DNA of 64,000 nt from assembly GCA_002337085.1 (NCBI GenBank), contig DDFH01000006.1, positions 773,098-837,097 on the forward strand, given 5' to 3'. Positions 34,829-44,334 of this stretch are shown one piece after another. Position 1 is the stretch's first letter, and each line of letters begins with the position of its first letter. The notes beneath the pieces were generated by a model. It saw only the letters and a list, made by a program, of their open reading frames with translations. It did no database searches and had not been told where the DNA came from. Source of the stretch: Hyphomonadaceae bacterium UBA1933 (GTDB lineage: Bacteria; Pseudomonadota; Alphaproteobacteria; Caulobacterales; Aquidulcibacteraceae). A program made the position numbers and the translations under genes.

Positions 34829-35422
34829 TCAATCCTCGTGTGGATACATTAATACGGTTACGAATTTAATTGGAACCTGCATCATTTTATCGGGGCCATG
34901 TGGTACATCACCACGAAAGGTAAGGCTGTCGCCGGGTTCAAGAATATAGGTTTCTTCGCCGTGGCGATATTGTATCTTGCCTTCAAGCATATAAATAAAT
35001 TCCGTGCCGGGGTGTTCAAATGCAGGAAAAGTTTCACTCTCAGAATCAATAGTGATTAGAAATGGTTCAAAATGTTTGGTTGGTCCTTGGTCATAGGATA
35101 AAAGGTGGTATGTATGGCCACGTTTTGTGCCACGCCGCACTACTTCCATGCCTTCGCCTTTTTTAACAAGCTGTGCGCCACCGGTTTTATTGTCGAAATT
35201 ACGGAAAAGGGCGGAAAGCGATACCCCTAATGCTGCTGCTAATTTAGACAATGTGTCCAAAGAAGTGGCGGTCTGTGCATTTTCGATTTTTGACAACATG
35301 CCACGGCTTATGTCTGCGCGGTCGGCAACTTCGGCAATTGTAAGACCGTGTTGTTGGCGTAAGTCTTTGATTGTATTGCCTAAAAAACGCTCTAAATTTC
35401 CACTTGTATCATTATTTGTCAT
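34829..35422 (-). CDS. XRE-cupin transcriptional regulator
   Basis: A 197-residue regulator with an N-terminal Cro/CI helix-turn-helix (IKDLRQQHGLTIAEVADRAD, then ISRGMLSKIENAQTATSLDTLSKLA, about residues 17-65) and a C-terminal cupin_2 domain (FEHPGTEFIYMLEGKIQYRHGEETYILEPGDSLTFRGDVPHGP, about 135-180) holding His/Glu residues of a possible ligand or metal pocket. This is the PuuR-like class that often controls amine catabolism. AGGTG precedes the ATG. It is divergent from the purU-led methylamine operon and is its likely regulator. Confidence 0.92.
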   Translation of the reverse strand: MTNNDTSGNLERFLGNTIKDLRQQHGLTIAEVADRADISRGMLSKIENAQTATSLDTLSKLAAALGVSLSALFRNFDNKTGGAQLVKKGEGMEVVRRGTKRGHTYHLLSYDQGPTKHFEPFLITIDSESETFPAFEHPGTEFIYMLEGKIQYRHGEETYILEPGDSLTFRGDVPHGPDKMMQVPIKFVTVLMYPHED

Positions 35423-35544
35423 TATTCACCTGAAATTATCCACAGGAATAAATGTTTCCTTGTGTGAAATAATTATTGACACAGATAAACCTATGTGGAA
35501 AACCTGTTTCATATTGTTCACTATTGTTTCACAGGGTTGCATAA

Positions 35545-35560
35545 AATGCAAATTTGCATT
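35545..35560. promoter_or_regulatory. 16-bp perfect palindrome upstream of purU operon
   Basis: AATGCAAATTTGCATT, a perfect inverted repeat, 52 bases before the purU start in the gap shared with the XRE-cupin gene. TGTGAAA (35463-35469) and its inverse TTTCACA (35527-35533) form a second, looser pair in the same gap. Either could be the regulator's site. Confidence 0.55.
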
Positions 35561-35612
35561 GCACATAAGTTTATAAAAGGCATGAAGGTATTGCCGAAAA
35601 AGGAATACCAAA

Positions 35613-36470
35613 ATGACTAAAAGATTTTATACGCTTTCATTAACATGCCCTGATACTGTTGGCATCGTTGCCGCTGTAAGTAATTTTATCGCCTCCCATA
35701 AAGGATGGATAACCGAAGCCGCGCAATATTCAGATGAAAGCACAAATACCTATTTCATGCGCCAACAGATTTTGGCGGATAGCCTTGATGTAGATTTTGA
35801 TACTTTTAAATCAGGTTTTTCCGAAATTGCGACAAAGTTCGATATGAAATGGAAATTAACTGACAGCGCGGTTAAAAAGCGCGTGGTTATTTTGGTTTCC
35901 AAGCTTGAACATTGTTTATACGATATTCTTGGCCGTTGGAGTTCGGGTGAATTAGATGTTGAAATCCCGTGCGTGATTTCCAATCATGAAACTTTCCGTG
36001 AATTGGTCGAATTCCATAAAATCCCGTTCCATTATGTTCCGGTAACTCCCGAAAACAAAGTTGAAGCGTATCAAAAAGTCATGGATATTTTTGATGACGT
36101 AAAAGGCGATGTTATGGTTTTGGCGCGCTATATGCAAATCCTAAGCCCTAAGATGTGTGAAAGTTATCCAGGGCAAATTATTAATATCCACCATTCTTTC
36201 TTGCCAAGCTTTGTCGGCGCGAAACCATATACCCAAGCCTATAATAAGGGTGTAAAATTGGTGGGTGCGACATGCCACTATGTTACTGCGGATTTGGATC
36301 AAGGGCCAATTATCGAACAAAGCGTAATCCGCATTGACCATTCCGATAGCCCAGAAGACATGGTTCGTTATGGCAAGGACGTTGAGAAACAGGTTTTTGC
36401 CCGTGGGCTTCGTTACCATATCGAGGATCGTGTTTTAATCCTTGGCAATAAAACGGTGGTTTTCAGATGA
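35613..36470 (+). CDS. purU: formyltetrahydrofolate deformylase
   Basis: A 285-residue enzyme that hydrolyses 10-formyl-tetrahydrofolate to formate and tetrahydrofolate in the cytoplasm. N-terminal ACT domain (YTLSLTCPDTVGIVAAVSNF), then the formyltransferase fold with VIMVSK-like RVVILVSKLEHCLYDIL, catalytic NIHHSFLPSFVGAKPY (Asn and His) and HYVTADLDQGPIIEQ (catalytic Asp). Length is typical. As first gene of the methylamine operon it would release one-carbon units made by the downstream sarcosine-oxidase-like complex, regenerating free folate. Confidence 0.96.
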   Translation: MTKRFYTLSLTCPDTVGIVAAVSNFIASHKGWITEAAQYSDESTNTYFMRQQILADSLDVDFDTFKSGFSEIATKFDMKWKLTDSAVKKRVVILVSKLEHCLYDILGRWSSGELDVEIPCVISNHETFRELVEFHKIPFHYVPVTPENKVEAYQKVMDIFDDVKGDVMVLARYMQILSPKMCESYPGQIINIHHSFLPSFVGAKPYTQAYNKGVKLVGATCHYVTADLDQGPIIEQSVIRIDHSDSPEDMVRYGKDVEKQVFARGLRYHIEDRVLILGNKTVVFR

Positions 36471-36486
36471 TGAAAGGGTGCACAAC

Positions 36487-37725
36487 ATGCCTTGGCGATT
36501 GTTAAGATTTGGGCTTTCCAAAAAGCACCCAGAACCAAGGATGTTTGATGCACCCGATGCATTAAAACCCTCTTATGATGTAGTAATCATCGGCGGTGGT
36601 GGTCATGGCCTTGCATGTGCATATTATTTGGCGCGTGATTTTGGCATAACCAATGTTTGCGTTCTTGAAAAAGGCTATATTGGCGGTGGTAATACTGGCC
36701 GTAATACCACCATCATCCGTTCAAATTACCTAACGCCAGAAGGCGCACAATTTTACGATAAAAGCCTTGAATTATGGCAGGATTTATCAACCGAATTTGA
36801 TTTAAACCTTTTCTATTCTAATCGCGGTCACTTTACGCTTGCGCATACTGATGCGGCAATGCGTACTTCGCGTTGGCGTGCCGAGGTGAACAAGCATTAC
36901 GGAATTGATTCCGAAGTTGTCGGCCCGGAATTCGTAAAAAAACACGCCCCAATGATTAATTTACAATGCGGGCATCACCCAATTATGGGCGCATTATATC
37001 ATGCCCCAGGTTCTGTGGCGCGTCATGATGCGGTGGCGTGGGGTTATGGACGTGGCGCAAATATGCGCGGCGTAGAAATTCACCAACGCACCGAAGTTTT
37101 GGGAATTGATACCAAGGGCGGCAAGGTTTGTGGTGTTAAAACGTCCAAAGGCTATATAGAAACCACCAAGGTTTTATCGGCGACCGCAGGCTCAACCCCA
37201 AGAATCCTAAAGATGCTTGATATTGATACGCCAATTTTCATCCACCCGCTTCAGGCAATGGTGTCAGAGCCTTTGAAGCCTTGGCTTGATACAATTTTGG
37301 TTTCGGGTTCTTTGCATATTTATATCTCGCAATCTTCACGCGGGGAATTGGTAATGGGCGCAAGCCTTGATCCTTATGAGGTTCATTCCACCCGTTCTAC
37401 GCTTGATTTCCCAGAGGGTTTAAGCGCGCAAATGCTTGATATGTTTCCATTTCTTTCGGAGGTGAAGGTCATGCGCCAATGGGCCGGTATGGCGGATATG
37501 ACGCCTGATTTTGCACCTATAATGGGAAAAACCCGCATTGATGGCTTCTACCTAGATGCCGGTTGGGGAACGTATGGCTTTAAGGCAACCCCAGTTTCAG
37601 GAAAGACAATGGCATACACAATCGCCAATGATAAACCGCATGAATTAATCACTGCCTTCTCATCCGAACGCTTCAAGAATTACGAGCTAACGGGTGAAAA
37701 AGGTGCGGCTTCGGTCGGGCATTAG
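36487..37725 (+). CDS. mgdA: N-methylglutamate dehydrogenase subunit A (sarcosine oxidase beta-like)
   Basis: A 412-residue flavoprotein homologous to the beta subunit (SoxB) of heterotetrameric sarcosine oxidase. FAD-binding GGGGHGLACAYYLAR near residue 37 and GNTGRNTTIIRSNYL follow; the segment ARHDAVAWG (His about residue 180) matches the region where the sarcosine oxidase beta chain attaches FMN covalently, to my recollection. The start at 36487 has AGGG eight bases upstream; the longer frame overlaps purU. In this cluster, with GmaS and Mgs subunits, the complex is expected to demethylate N-methylglutamate rather than sarcosine. Confidence 0.88.
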   Translation: MPWRLLRFGLSKKHPEPRMFDAPDALKPSYDVVIIGGGGHGLACAYYLARDFGITNVCVLEKGYIGGGNTGRNTTIIRSNYLTPEGAQFYDKSLELWQDLSTEFDLNLFYSNRGHFTLAHTDAAMRTSRWRAEVNKHYGIDSEVVGPEFVKKHAPMINLQCGHHPIMGALYHAPGSVARHDAVAWGYGRGANMRGVEIHQRTEVLGIDTKGGKVCGVKTSKGYIETTKVLSATAGSTPRILKMLDIDTPIFIHPLQAMVSEPLKPWLDTILVSGSLHIYISQSSRGELVMGASLDPYEVHSTRSTLDFPEGLSAQMLDMFPFLSEVKVMRQWAGMADMTPDFAPIMGKTRIDGFYLDAGWGTYGFKATPVSGKTMAYTIANDKPHELITAFSSERFKNYELTGEKGAASVGH

Positions 37726-37736
37726 GGGGCAAGAAA

Positions 37737-37997
37737 ATGAAGATTATGACCTGTCCTATAAATGGCGAAAGACCAATTTCAGAATTTTATTATTGGGGCG
37801 CGATAAAAACACCGCCCAATCCCGATATTTGCAGTGATGAAGAATGGTCTGATTATGTCTTCAATAAAAATGGCGCACCAGGCATCAAAAAAGAATTTTG
37901 GTGTCATAGCCCGTCAAATACTTGGTTTGTTGCCGAGCGAGATACATTAACCGACACAATATTGAAAACCTATCTTTATGATGGGGGCGCAAAATGA
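37737..37997 (+). CDS. mgdB: N-methylglutamate dehydrogenase subunit B (sarcosine oxidase delta-like)
   Basis: An 86-residue SoxD-type subunit, the zinc-binding small chain of heterotetrameric sarcosine-oxidase-like enzymes. MTCPINGERPISEFYYWG at the start (Cys-Pro), Cys at about residue 32, and FWCHSPSNTWFVAERDT with Cys-His provide the zinc ligands typical of the delta chain. It lies 11 bp after mgdA and overlaps mgdC by four bases (ATGA). Confidence 0.9.
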   Translation: MKIMTCPINGERPISEFYYWGAIKTPPNPDICSDEEWSDYVFNKNGAPGIKKEFWCHSPSNTWFVAERDTLTDTILKTYLYDGGAK

Positions 37998-40852
37998 GAC
38001 TGCCTCAACAAACATCAGAAATTATTAATCGCGAAAAGCCTGTTGCTTTCACGTTTGAAGGCAAAAAATATCAAGGTTTTGAAGGCGATACCATCACCAG
38101 TGCCTTGCTTGCCAATGGTGTGAAAATTCTTGGGCGTTCGTTTAAATATCACCGCCCGCGTAGTGTGCTATCATTTGCTAATCATGATATGAATGTGATT
38201 GTTGACGATGTTTCGGGGCAATATTTTATCCCTAATATCCGCGCAGATGTGACCAAAGTAATAGATGGCATGAAATTAAAGGCGGTTAATACTTTTGGCG
38301 GTGTCGAAAATGACAAGGCAAGTATTTTAGGACGCTTCTCAAAATTCCTGCCGGTTGGTTTTTATTATAAGGCCTTTCATACCAAGGCATTGTTTCCGAT
38401 GTGGGAAAAAATGTTCCGTGCTATGACCGGTTTAGGAAATGTTGATTTTAAAACCCCGAAAATTAAAACTGCCAAGGATTACGGTTTTTGTGATTGTTTA
38501 GTTGTTGGTGCGGGGGTTGCGGGTTTATCGGCGGCATTGGCGGCGGCGGAAAATGGCCTTGATGTCGTTTTGGTTGATGAAAATTCGCAAATCGGCGGCA
38601 GCATTAATTACACCGATATTCCAAATGAGTTAATCGAACGTGCCAAAGCCGCAAGTATCCGTATTCTTAGCGATTGTTATGCGGCAGGCTATTATGCCGA
38701 TAATTGGGTGGCATTAGTTCACAAAACCCATATGACCAAAATGCGCGCCAAAACCGTGATTGTTGCAAGTGGTGCATTTGAACAGCCCCCAGTTTTTAGA
38801 AATAATGATTTGCCAAATATCATGTTGGCCGGGGCATTTTTACGGCTTTTGAAATTATATTCGGTCAAAATTATTGAAAATGCGGTGTTTTTGGTCGCCA
38901 ACGATTATGGCTATGAAACCGCCAAAACCGCGCTTGCCAATGGCATAAATATCAAGGCAATTGTTGATCTACGCAATGGCGATGAAGTTTCAGGTCTTGA
39001 AGAATTTGTTGCGAAAAATATTCCTGTCTATACGGCATCTTGCATTTATGAGGCGGTAGCAGGAAAAGACAAGCAGGTCGAAAGAGTAAAAATCCATGAG
39101 TTTAATGATGGAATTGCGGGCACTTTAAAAGCGGAAATTGCTTGTGACGGTGTTGTGATGGCAACTGGTTTTGCCCCGGCGCTAAACCTTTTATATCAGG
39201 CAAATACAAAAATGCGTTTTGATGATGCGCTTTCACAATTCATTCCCGATGTATTGCTAAATTCAGTTTTTGCATGTGGTAAATTAAATGGCAATTATTC
39301 CTATGAAACCCGTGTGCGCGATGGTGAATTTGCCGGGATAAGTGCCGCAAATTTTGTTAAAAATTCAAAAATTAAATTGCCAAAAGCGCTGGCAGAAACC
39401 CAAAAACCCAATCATCCTTGGCCGATTATTGAGCATGAGCATGGCAAAAATTTTGTCGATTTTGATGAAGATTTGCAATTAAAAGATTTCAAAAATGCGG
39501 TTCAAGAAGGCTTTGATAATATCGAGCTTTTGAAACGTTATACCACCAATGGCATGGGCCCTTCTCAGGGGAAACATTCCAATATGAATGGCTTGCGGAT
39601 CCTTGCGCGCTTAACGGGTAAACCTGCGCAGGAGGTTGGAACCACGACCGCAAGGCCGTTCTATCACCCCGTGCCGATGAAACATTTGGGTGGTCGCGGG
39701 TTCTCTCCAAACCGTGTAACCCCATTGCATTCACGGCATGGGGCTTTGGATGCTGTTTTTATGCTTGCAGGCAATTGGCAACGCCCCGAATATTATGCCC
39801 GTGATGGTATTTCCCGCCAAAATGCCATTAATGCAGAAGTTATGGCGGTGCATGATAATGTCGGCATTATTGATGTTGGAACATTGGGCAAACTTGAAGT
39901 TATTGGCCCTGATGCCGCCGAATTTTTGGAACGCGTCTATATTTCAAAATATAAGGGTTTGAAAATTGGTAATTGCCGCTATGGCGTTGCCTGTGATGAA
40001 ACTGGCGTGGTGGTTGATGATGGCATTATTGCCCGCCTTTCTGATAATCATTTCTATTTCACGACCACAACATCGGGTGCGGCAAATATTTACCGCGAGC
40101 TAAGCCGTCTTAACATGATTTGGGGGCTTGATTGCGGAATTGTAAATCATACCGGAAGCTTTGGCGCAATAAACCTTGCGGGGCCAAATTCAAAAGCGGT
40201 TTTGGCTAAATTCACTGATTTGAATTTAGACGATTTTCCCTTCTTGGGCTATCGTGAAGCACTTGTAGCAGGGGTTAAATGCCGCATAATTCGTGCCGGA
40301 TTTGTTGGTGAATTAGGTTATGAAATCCATGCGTCAGCACTCGAAATTCATAAAATTTGGGATGAATTTATCACTGCGGGCGCAACCCCATTTGGTGTAG
40401 AGGCACAAAGGGTGCTTAGACTTCAAAAAGGGCATATTATCATCGGTCAAGATACTGACGGGCTTTCAACCCCATATAATGCCGCACTTGATTGGGCATT
40501 AAAAATGGACAAGCCGTTTTTTGTTGGCAAGCGCAGCCTTGAAATAATTGCCAAAAAGCCAAAATCCCAAGTGCTTGCGGGCTTTGCATTGCCAAAGGAT
40601 TATGAGGGCGCACCACCCCAAGAATGCCATCTTATAATTGAAAACGGCGACATTGTGGGGCGGATTACATCCATAACAAAATCACCAAAATTGGGGCAGA
40701 TAATTGGTCTTTGTCACATAAAACCTGAACTTGCGGCAATTGGCAGCGAAATCAAAATCCGTTTTAGCAATGGATCTTTTGTTGCGGCAAATATCGTAAA
40801 CACTCCGTTTTATGACCCCGAAAACCTAAATCAAAAAGGGGTGGCAAAATGA
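37994..40852 (+). CDS. mgdC: N-methylglutamate dehydrogenase subunit C (sarcosine oxidase alpha-like)
   Basis: A 952-residue SoxA-type subunit. Order: N-terminal ferredoxin-like fold without cluster cysteines (FTFEGKKYQGFEGDTITSALLANGVKILGRSFKYHRPR, about residues 18-55), an NAD-binding disulfide-oxidoreductase domain (LVVGAGVAGLSAALAAAENG near residue 170), and a C-terminal GcvT/aminomethyltransferase fold (about 570-945; FGAINLAGPNSKAVL, GFVGELGYEIHASA), the tetrahydrofolate-linked part that captures the one-carbon unit. Length matches the family. It overlaps neighbours on both sides by ATGA, giving tight translational coupling. Confidence 0.9.
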   Translation: MRLPQQTSEIINREKPVAFTFEGKKYQGFEGDTITSALLANGVKILGRSFKYHRPRSVLSFANHDMNVIVDDVSGQYFIPNIRADVTKVIDGMKLKAVNTFGGVENDKASILGRFSKFLPVGFYYKAFHTKALFPMWEKMFRAMTGLGNVDFKTPKIKTAKDYGFCDCLVVGAGVAGLSAALAAAENGLDVVLVDENSQIGGSINYTDIPNELIERAKAASIRILSDCYAAGYYADNWVALVHKTHMTKMRAKTVIVASGAFEQPPVFRNNDLPNIMLAGAFLRLLKLYSVKIIENAVFLVANDYGYETAKTALANGINIKAIVDLRNGDEVSGLEEFVAKNIPVYTASCIYEAVAGKDKQVERVKIHEFNDGIAGTLKAEIACDGVVMATGFAPALNLLYQANTKMRFDDALSQFIPDVLLNSVFACGKLNGNYSYETRVRDGEFAGISAANFVKNSKIKLPKALAETQKPNHPWPIIEHEHGKNFVDFDEDLQLKDFKNAVQEGFDNIELLKRYTTNGMGPSQGKHSNMNGLRILARLTGKPAQEVGTTTARPFYHPVPMKHLGGRGFSPNRVTPLHSRHGALDAVFMLAGNWQRPEYYARDGISRQNAINAEVMAVHDNVGIIDVGTLGKLEVIGPDAAEFLERVYISKYKGLKIGNCRYGVACDETGVVVDDGIIARLSDNHFYFTTTTSGAANIYRELSRLNMIWGLDCGIVNHTGSFGAINLAGPNSKAVLAKFTDLNLDDFPFLGYREALVAGVKCRIIRAGFVGELGYEIHASALEIHKIWDEFITAGATPFGVEAQRVLRLQKGHIIIGQDTDGLSTPYNAALDWALKMDKPFFVGKRSLEIIAKKPKSQVLAGFALPKDYEGAPPQECHLIIENGDIVGRITSITKSPKLGQIIGLCHIKPELAAIGSEIKIRFSNGSFVAANIVNTPFYDPENLNQKGVAK

Positions 40853-41379
40853 TTTCACCATTATCATTTGAAAATATCACCACCACCGAATTTGCCAAAG
40901 ATGGCCTGTTAATCAAGGACATTTCAAATGCCGAGAAATTTGGCATCAAAGGCAAGGGTGCAGAAGAATTTTTAAAATCCCAAGACATAAAACTGCCTGA
41001 AAAATATAATTCGGCAGTTGTTGACAATGAAAAAATCGTCATGAGACTTGGGGTCAGTGAATATTTGCTTGAAGGTGTGGGGGTAAGTAAGTTTTACGAC
41101 CTTCCTAAGCCCGACAAAGCATATCAAGTTTTGCGTCAGGATTGCTGTTTATTGCTTAGAGGAGCGGCAATTTACAAAATTCTATCCCAATCTTGCGCAA
41201 TTGATTTTGTCAAAGCCAATGCAAAGGACCTACCATTGTTTTTAACCTCAATGGTGGGGGTCGGCGTGACAATATTACTATCAGAGGAGGAGGGTCTGCC
41301 AGAGGTGCGCATTTATTGCGACCCCACCTATGGTTCGTATTTGTTTAAAACATTGTTGGAAATCGGGGGCGACCTATGA
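40849..41379 (+). CDS. mgdD: N-methylglutamate dehydrogenase subunit D (sarcosine oxidase gamma-like)
   Basis: A 176-residue SoxG-type subunit, the least conserved chain of the heterotetramer, with a truncated GcvT-like fold. It starts by four-base overlap with mgdC and ends by four-base overlap with the glutamine synthetase gene. Features: FGIKGKGAEEFLKSQDIKLPE, VMRLGVSEYLLEG, a repeated Cys segment CCLLLRGAAIYKILSQSCAIDF, and a C-terminal YGSYLFKTLLEIG. Assignment leans strongly on operon order B-D-A-G. Confidence 0.82.
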   Translation: MISPLSFENITTTEFAKDGLLIKDISNAEKFGIKGKGAEEFLKSQDIKLPEKYNSAVVDNEKIVMRLGVSEYLLEGVGVSKFYDLPKPDKAYQVLRQDCCLLLRGAAIYKILSQSCAIDFVKANAKDLPLFLTSMVGVGVTILLSEEEGLPEVRIYCDPTYGSYLFKTLLEIGGDL

Positions 41380-42710
41380 ACCTTGCACAAGCAAAGAAAT
41401 TCATTGCGGATAATGACGTTAAATTCATTCTGGCGCAATTTGTCGATATTCACGGCGTGGCAAAAACCAAAGCGGTGCCAGCCGACCATTTAGAAGATAT
41501 TTTGGATGTTGGCGCGGGCTTTGCGGGCTTTGCGGTTTGGGGGCTTGGTCTTGCCCCCCATAGCCCTGATTTCATGGCAAAAGGCGACCTTAGCACCCTA
41601 TCGCTTGTCCCGTGGCAAAAAGGTTTTGCCCGCATGGTTTGCGATGGTCATGTGCAGAATAAACCGTGGCATATTGATACGCGCGTAGTGTTACAGGCGC
41701 AACGCGAAAAACTTGCGGCACTTGGCTATGAAATGTTTACGGGGCTTGAACCTGAATTTTCGCTTTTAAAGAAAAATCCCGATGGCACAATTGCGCCATT
41801 TGATGATGGCGATACTCTTACTAAACCTTGTTATGATTATAAAGGTTTGTCTGCGGCGCGGGCATTTGTTGAAAAATTAGTCGGTGATTTAAAGCCAATT
41901 GGTTATGATATTTATCAAATTGATCATGAAGATGCCAATGGCCAGTTTGAGATTAATTATACTTATGATGAATGCCTAACGTCTGCGGATAAATATGTTT
42001 TCTTTAAAATGGCGGCATCGGAAATTGCGCGTGAACAAGGCCTTGTTTGCTCATTCATGCCGAAACCATTTTCCAATCGCCCAGGTAATGGAATGCATAT
42101 GCACATTTCGCTTGGTCCGATTGGTGGCAAAGGCAATTTATTCGAGGATAAAACCGATAAGAATGGTCTGGATTTATCTGAACTTGCGTATCACTTTGTT
42201 GGCGGTATCTTGAAACATGCCAAGGCATTATCGGCAATTTGTGCGCCAAGCGTCAATTCATATAAACGCCTTGTTGTTGGGCGTTCTTTATCGGGGGCGA
42301 CATGGGCGCCGGCCTATATTTCATATGGTGATAATAACCGCTCTTGTATGGTTCGCATCCCTGGTGGACGGATTGAAATGCGGCTTGCCGATGGTTCTTG
42401 TAACCCATATTTGGCCGCCGCCGCAGTAATTGCTGCAGGGATTGATGGGATTGAAAACAAAATCACCCCGCCAGACCCAATTAACGAAAATCTTTATGAT
42501 TTTAGCCCTGAACAAATCAAAGATATGGGTATCGATACCTTGCCGCAAAACCTGCATGAGGCACTAATTGCGCTTGAACAAGACACAGTTTTAAAAGATG
42601 CCTTGGGTGATGTGGTCGATGAATTCCTGAAAGTTAAGCATATGGAATGGGTCGAATATATGCGCCATGTTTCCGACTGGGAAATTAAATCATATCTTGA
42701 GTTTTATTGA
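41376..42710 (+). CDS. gmaS: gamma-glutamylmethylamide synthetase (type III glutamine synthetase family)
   Basis: A 444-residue glutamine-synthetase-fold enzyme. It should ligate methylamine to glutamate with ATP, giving gamma-glutamylmethylamide. N-terminal beta-grasp (VKFILAQFVDIHGVAKTKAVP), catalytic domain with GLEPEFSLL, QIDHEDANGQFEINY, GNGMHMHISLG, and the late SYGDNNRSCMVRIPGGRIEMRLADGSCNPYLAAAA. These are GlnT/GmaS-type motifs. It sits between mgdD and mgsA; a plain nitrogen-assimilation GS would not be expected here, so GmaS is inferred from cluster context. Plain GlnT activity cannot be excluded by eye. Confidence 0.85.
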   Translation: MNLAQAKKFIADNDVKFILAQFVDIHGVAKTKAVPADHLEDILDVGAGFAGFAVWGLGLAPHSPDFMAKGDLSTLSLVPWQKGFARMVCDGHVQNKPWHIDTRVVLQAQREKLAALGYEMFTGLEPEFSLLKKNPDGTIAPFDDGDTLTKPCYDYKGLSAARAFVEKLVGDLKPIGYDIYQIDHEDANGQFEINYTYDECLTSADKYVFFKMAASEIAREQGLVCSFMPKPFSNRPGNGMHMHISLGPIGGKGNLFEDKTDKNGLDLSELAYHFVGGILKHAKALSAICAPSVNSYKRLVVGRSLSGATWAPAYISYGDNNRSCMVRIPGGRIEMRLADGSCNPYLAAAAVIAAGIDGIENKITPPDPINENLYDFSPEQIKDMGIDTLPQNLHEALIALEQDTVLKDALGDVVDEFLKVKHMEWVEYMRHVSDWEIKSYLEFY

Positions 42711-42725
42711 TAACGGAAAAGCAAA

Positions 42726-43634
42726 ATGTGTGGAATTGTTGGATTATTATTAAAAAAGCCGGAACTATATGACCGCCTTGGTGAATTTATGGTTCCGATG
42801 CTTGTGGGCATGACAGAACGCGGGCCGGATTCGGCAGGTCTTGCTGTTTTCTCATCAAGTGTTGGAAATTTTGACAAGAAAATTAGCCTTTATTCAGGAT
42901 TAACGAGTGAAGGGGCATCATTTAATTGGCAAGGTTTGGAAGGGGCAATTAATCAGCACCTTGGCATTCCCGCCAAAGTACATGCCGTGAATAATCATGC
43001 AATTCTGTACATTTCTGGTAATCCAGAGCCTGTAAAACATTGGATTGCCGAAAATTACCCAAAACTTTATGTGCTTTCAACCGGTGAGAAGATTGATTTA
43101 TATAAAGATATTGGTCTGCCTGCCTCGATTGCCGATCGTTATGATTTTAAAAATATAAAAGGTTCGCATTTGGTTGGTCATACACGTATGGCGACCGAAA
43201 GTGCGGTAACGCCGGAACGCGCGCACCCATTCACTGCGGGCGAAGATTTCTGCCTTGTTCATAATGGTTCATTGTCCAATCCAAATTATATCCGCCGCAT
43301 GCTTGAACCACGCGGTATTAAATTTGAAACCGATAATGATACCGAGGCGGCGTGCAGGTTTATCGAATGGCGTCTATCAGAAGGTGATGATTTAAAACAA
43401 GCATTACAAGCATGTTTTGATGAGCTTGATGGCTTTTATACCTTCTTAATGGGAACTGCCGACAGTTTGGCGTTGGTGCGCGACCCGTTTGCGTGCAAGC
43501 CAGCAATGGTTGCCGAAACCGATGATTATGTGGCGATTGCTTCTGAATTTCGATCTTTAGCGCATCTGCCAGACATTAAAAACGCCAATGTATTCGAACC
43601 CGCACCAGAGGAGATGTATGTATGGGCAGCGTAA
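42726..43634 (+). CDS. mgsA: N-methylglutamate synthase subunit A (class II amidotransferase, GlxB-like)
   Basis: A 302-residue glutamine-amidotransferase-II domain protein with nucleophile Cys2 (MCGIVGLLL), TERGPDSAGLAVF, HLVGHTRMATESAVTPERAHPF, DFCLVHNGSLSNP and DTEAACRFIEWR. It would release methylamine from gamma-glutamylmethylamide in the N-methylglutamate synthase complex. Its last 13 bases overlap mgsB. Same family as GlxB of rhizobial glxBCD. Confidence 0.9.
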   Translation: MCGIVGLLLKKPELYDRLGEFMVPMLVGMTERGPDSAGLAVFSSSVGNFDKKISLYSGLTSEGASFNWQGLEGAINQHLGIPAKVHAVNNHAILYISGNPEPVKHWIAENYPKLYVLSTGEKIDLYKDIGLPASIADRYDFKNIKGSHLVGHTRMATESAVTPERAHPFTAGEDFCLVHNGSLSNPNYIRRMLEPRGIKFETDNDTEAACRFIEWRLSEGDDLKQALQACFDELDGFYTFLMGTADSLALVRDPFACKPAMVAETDDYVAIASEFRSLAHLPDIKNANVFEPAPEEMYVWAA

Positions 43635-44314
43635 CATTCGACCTTGAACAAACTCCGGTTCGTGAAATTAATCATTTCATTCATAAGGATGCCGATATTG
43701 GCGATAAAATCGCAATCACCAATGCGGGCGGCGCACATTCAATTGCTTGCGGCTGTGATAAGGAATTGGAAATTATAATTGATGGTCATGCCGGATATTA
43801 TGCTGGCGGCATGAATAAGGATGCCGAAATTACCATTTCTGGAAGTGCGGGAACTGGTGTTGGCGAAAATATGATGTCTGGCAAAATTCACGTCAAAGGC
43901 TTTGCGTCAAATGGTGCGGGGGCTTCGGCGCATGGTGGGCTTTTGGTTATTAATGGCGACGCGGGATTACGCTGTGGTATCTCTTTAAAAGGTGGGGATA
44001 TTGTGGTTGGCGGCTCTGTTGGCTCATTTTCTGGCTTTATGGCACAGGCGGGGCGCATGGTTATTTGTGGCAATGCCGCCGACGCCCTTGGCGACAGTCT
44101 TTATGAGGCAATTATTTATCTTCGTGGCGAGGTGAAGTCATTGGGTGCGGATGCGCAATTTGAACCAATGACAGATGATGATTATGCAGTGGTTGCCGAA
44201 TTATTATCCCAAGCGGGTGAAGATTTCAAAAAATTTGATCCCAAGGAATTTAAACGCATTGCCTCGTCAAAATCGCTTTATCACTGGAACTCAGACGCAA
44301 ACCAAGAATATTAA
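43622..44314 (+). CDS. mgsB: N-methylglutamate synthase subunit B (GltB C-terminal-like, GlxC)
   Basis: A 230-residue protein made of the right-handed beta-helix found at the C-terminus of glutamate synthase large chains. Repeating glycine-rich rungs (GHAGYYAGGMNKDAEITISG, GTGVGENMMSGKIHVKG, GDAGLRCGISLKGGDIVVGG) are visible at about residues 50-155. The start lies inside mgsA. It has a scaffold role between the amidotransferase and the FMN subunit. Confidence 0.9.
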   Translation: MGSVTFDLEQTPVREINHFIHKDADIGDKIAITNAGGAHSIACGCDKELEIIIDGHAGYYAGGMNKDAEITISGSAGTGVGENMMSGKIHVKGFASNGAGASAHGGLLVINGDAGLRCGISLKGGDIVVGGSVGSFSGFMAQAGRMVICGNAADALGDSLYEAIIYLRGEVKSLGADAQFEPMTDDDYAVVAELLSQAGEDFKKFDPKEFKRIASSKSLYHWNSDANQEY

Positions 44315-44334
44315 ATCAGGTCAGGAAAATTAAA

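Noticed and set aside
36487..41379. Calling the four-gene set a plain sarcosine oxidase (soxBDAG)
   Set aside because: The subunits are homologous, but gmaS-like and mgsABC-like genes directly follow in the same operon, which fits N-methylglutamate dehydrogenase better. The alternative stays possible and is stated in the entries.
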